Below are positions 63,119 through 64,000 of a stretch of 64,000 nt of DNA, piece after piece. Position numbers and translations under genes: made by a program. The notes under the pieces were generated by a model. The model was not told where the DNA came from. It saw nothing but the letters and a program-made list of their open reading frames with translations, and did not search any database. Origin of the DNA: CAVVEQ01 sp963804865 (GTDB lineage: Bacteria; Chloroflexota; Anaerolineae; Anaerolineales; Anaerolineaceae); assembly GCA_963804865.1 (NCBI GenBank), contig CAWDSH010000025.1:1-64000 (forward strand), in the 5' to 3' direction. Position 1 is the stretch's first letter. Each line of letters starts with the position of its first letter.

Positions 63119-64000
63119 CTACCTCTTGAGCTCGCCTTCGTAATAGACCCACATGGAAGAACTGCGGAACACCAGCAGGGTGAGGATCAGCACGATCACA
63201 AACAATATCCATGCAAGCGCGGAGGCATACCCCATGTTCATGTAACGAAATGCCTGGCTGTAAAGATAGAGGTTATAGAACATGGTTGCTTCCGCCGGTC
63301 CTCCCAATGAGTATGCTGCGCCTGAGGTCAGAACGTAAACAGTCGTAAAAAACTGGAAGGTGCCGATAATGCCGATCACCAGGTTGTAAAAAATGACCGG
63401 CGTCATGAGCGGTATCGTGATGCGGGTTAGTTTCTGTAAGGAATTCGCGCCATCGATCTCAGCGGCTTCATAGAAGGCTGTGGGTATCCCCTGGAGTCCC
63501 GCCAGGTAAATGATCATGCCTCCGCCCACCCCCCATAAGCTCATGATGATCAACGCGGGCAGCGCCCATTGCTGGCTGGCAAGCCATCCGGGACCTTTAA
63601 TACCCAGCAGACCGAGAAACCAGTTCATGATGCCGAACTGGGGATTAAAAATCATCCCCCAGAGCAGAGCGCCGGCAACAGCGGGAATGACCGAAGGCAG
63701 GTAATAAATCGTCCGCCATACCGGCAGACCGGGGACCTTCAAATTTAAAAGAAATGCGACCATAAATCCAAAGAACAGGGTCAGGGGTACTGATACGATT
63801 GCATAAGTCAGCGTAACGGATAATGAGTGCAAAAAATGGGGGTCGTTCGTGAAAATCTTGATGTAATTCGCCAGCCCGGTAAAAACGGGCACGCTTCCCG
63901 AGCTTCCCAGGCTGTAATCGGTGAAGGAAAGGTAAAAGGACGCGATCATCGGACCCAGGGTGAAAACGATAAACCCGATCACCCAGGGACTGATGAAGAA
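63119..64000 (-). CDS. Carbohydrate ABC transporter permease (MalF type), partial
   Basis: The frame is open to the right edge of the window, so the N terminus is missing. Visible residues begin FFISPWVIGFIVFTLGP (TM1). The EAA loop YEAAEIDGANSLQKLTRITIPLM lies in the middle, and six helices are accounted for. It pairs with the MalG-type permease gene 3 nt downstream to import an oligosaccharide for the catabolic operon that follows. Confidence 0.93.
   Translation of the reverse strand, partial: FFISPWVIGFIVFTLGPMIASFYLSFTDYSLGSSGSVPVFTGLANYIKIFTNDPHFLHSLSVTLTYAIVSVPLTLFFGFMVAFLLNLKVPGLPVWRTIYYLPSVIPAVAGALLWGMIFNPQFGIMNWFLGLLGIKGPGWLASQQWALPALIIMSLWGVGGGMIIYLAGLQGIPTAFYEAAEIDGANSLQKLTRITIPLMTPVIFYNLVIGIIGTFQFFTTVYVLTSGAAYSLGGPAEATMFYNLYLYSQAFRYMNMGYASALAWILFVIVLILTLLVFRSSSMWVYYEGELKR

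Overview
The window looks like a chromosomal stretch of a Chloroflexota bacterium, most likely Anaerolineae. This is inferred from the gene mix: many NarL/LuxR response regulators with HisKA_3 histidine kinases, HRDC/beta-CASP RNases, Thr/Pro-rich linkers in secreted proteins, and long sugar-uptake operons. No rRNA or taxonomic marker is present, so the assignment is tentative. There are no phage genes, insertion sequences or CRISPR arrays.

Layout. 1-2.7 kb: end of an RNase D-like gene, a beta-CASP RNase, tRNA-Ser(CGA) and a RibD-type reductase. 2.8-5.4 kb (minus): an operon of membrane protein, winged-helix regulator and ABC-2 exporter behind a palindromic operator. 5.7-6.8 kb: a frameshifted PfkB sugar kinase. 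7.1-31.4 kb: three two-component cassettes (7069-9961, 17258-19518, 28717-31365). Their targets include a lipase-like hydrolase, an ABC exporter, an ApbE plus FMN-binding-protein operon, and a run of small stress-type proteins (dodecin, GlsB, CsbD, YggT, YtxH) followed by two AI-2E permeases and a BrkB protein. 31.5-33.4 kb: a new small protein, a lone receiver and an acyltransferase. 33.5-38.3 kb (minus): FHA protein, a broken FecR-like secreted protein, and a Ser/Thr kinase split from its membrane domain. 38.8-45.5 kb: an OFA-type MFS transporter, then an ABC exporter with two permeases and two repeat proteins. 45.6-49.9 kb (minus): two NRAMP-like transporters and a soluble MgtE-N/CBS protein behind a leader that looks like an attenuator. 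49.9-51.5 kb: a diguanylate cyclase. 51.8-64 kb (minus): an amino-sugar/glycan catabolic operon (DegT aminotransferase, GNAT, BadF-type kinase, ChbG deacetylase, GH4, Gfo/Idh/MocA, ceramidase-like hydrolase, two GPH symporters, MalFG permeases).

The most notable pattern is a promoter module found five times (ending at 10060, 11709, 19600, 20743 and 31506). It has fixed spacing: a 29-nt block with GGATG at the same internal position, then exactly 9 nt, then a TA(T/A/C)(A/G)(G/A)T -10 hexamer. A copy lies directly behind each of the three two-component cassettes. The copies behind cassettes 1 and 2 each have a second copy further on that shares the same upstream inverted repeat. This suggests a set of parallel response-regulator regulons that include lone receiver proteins.

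At least five genes carry apparent +1 frameshifts. They are either sequence errors or decay, and are noted in each entry.
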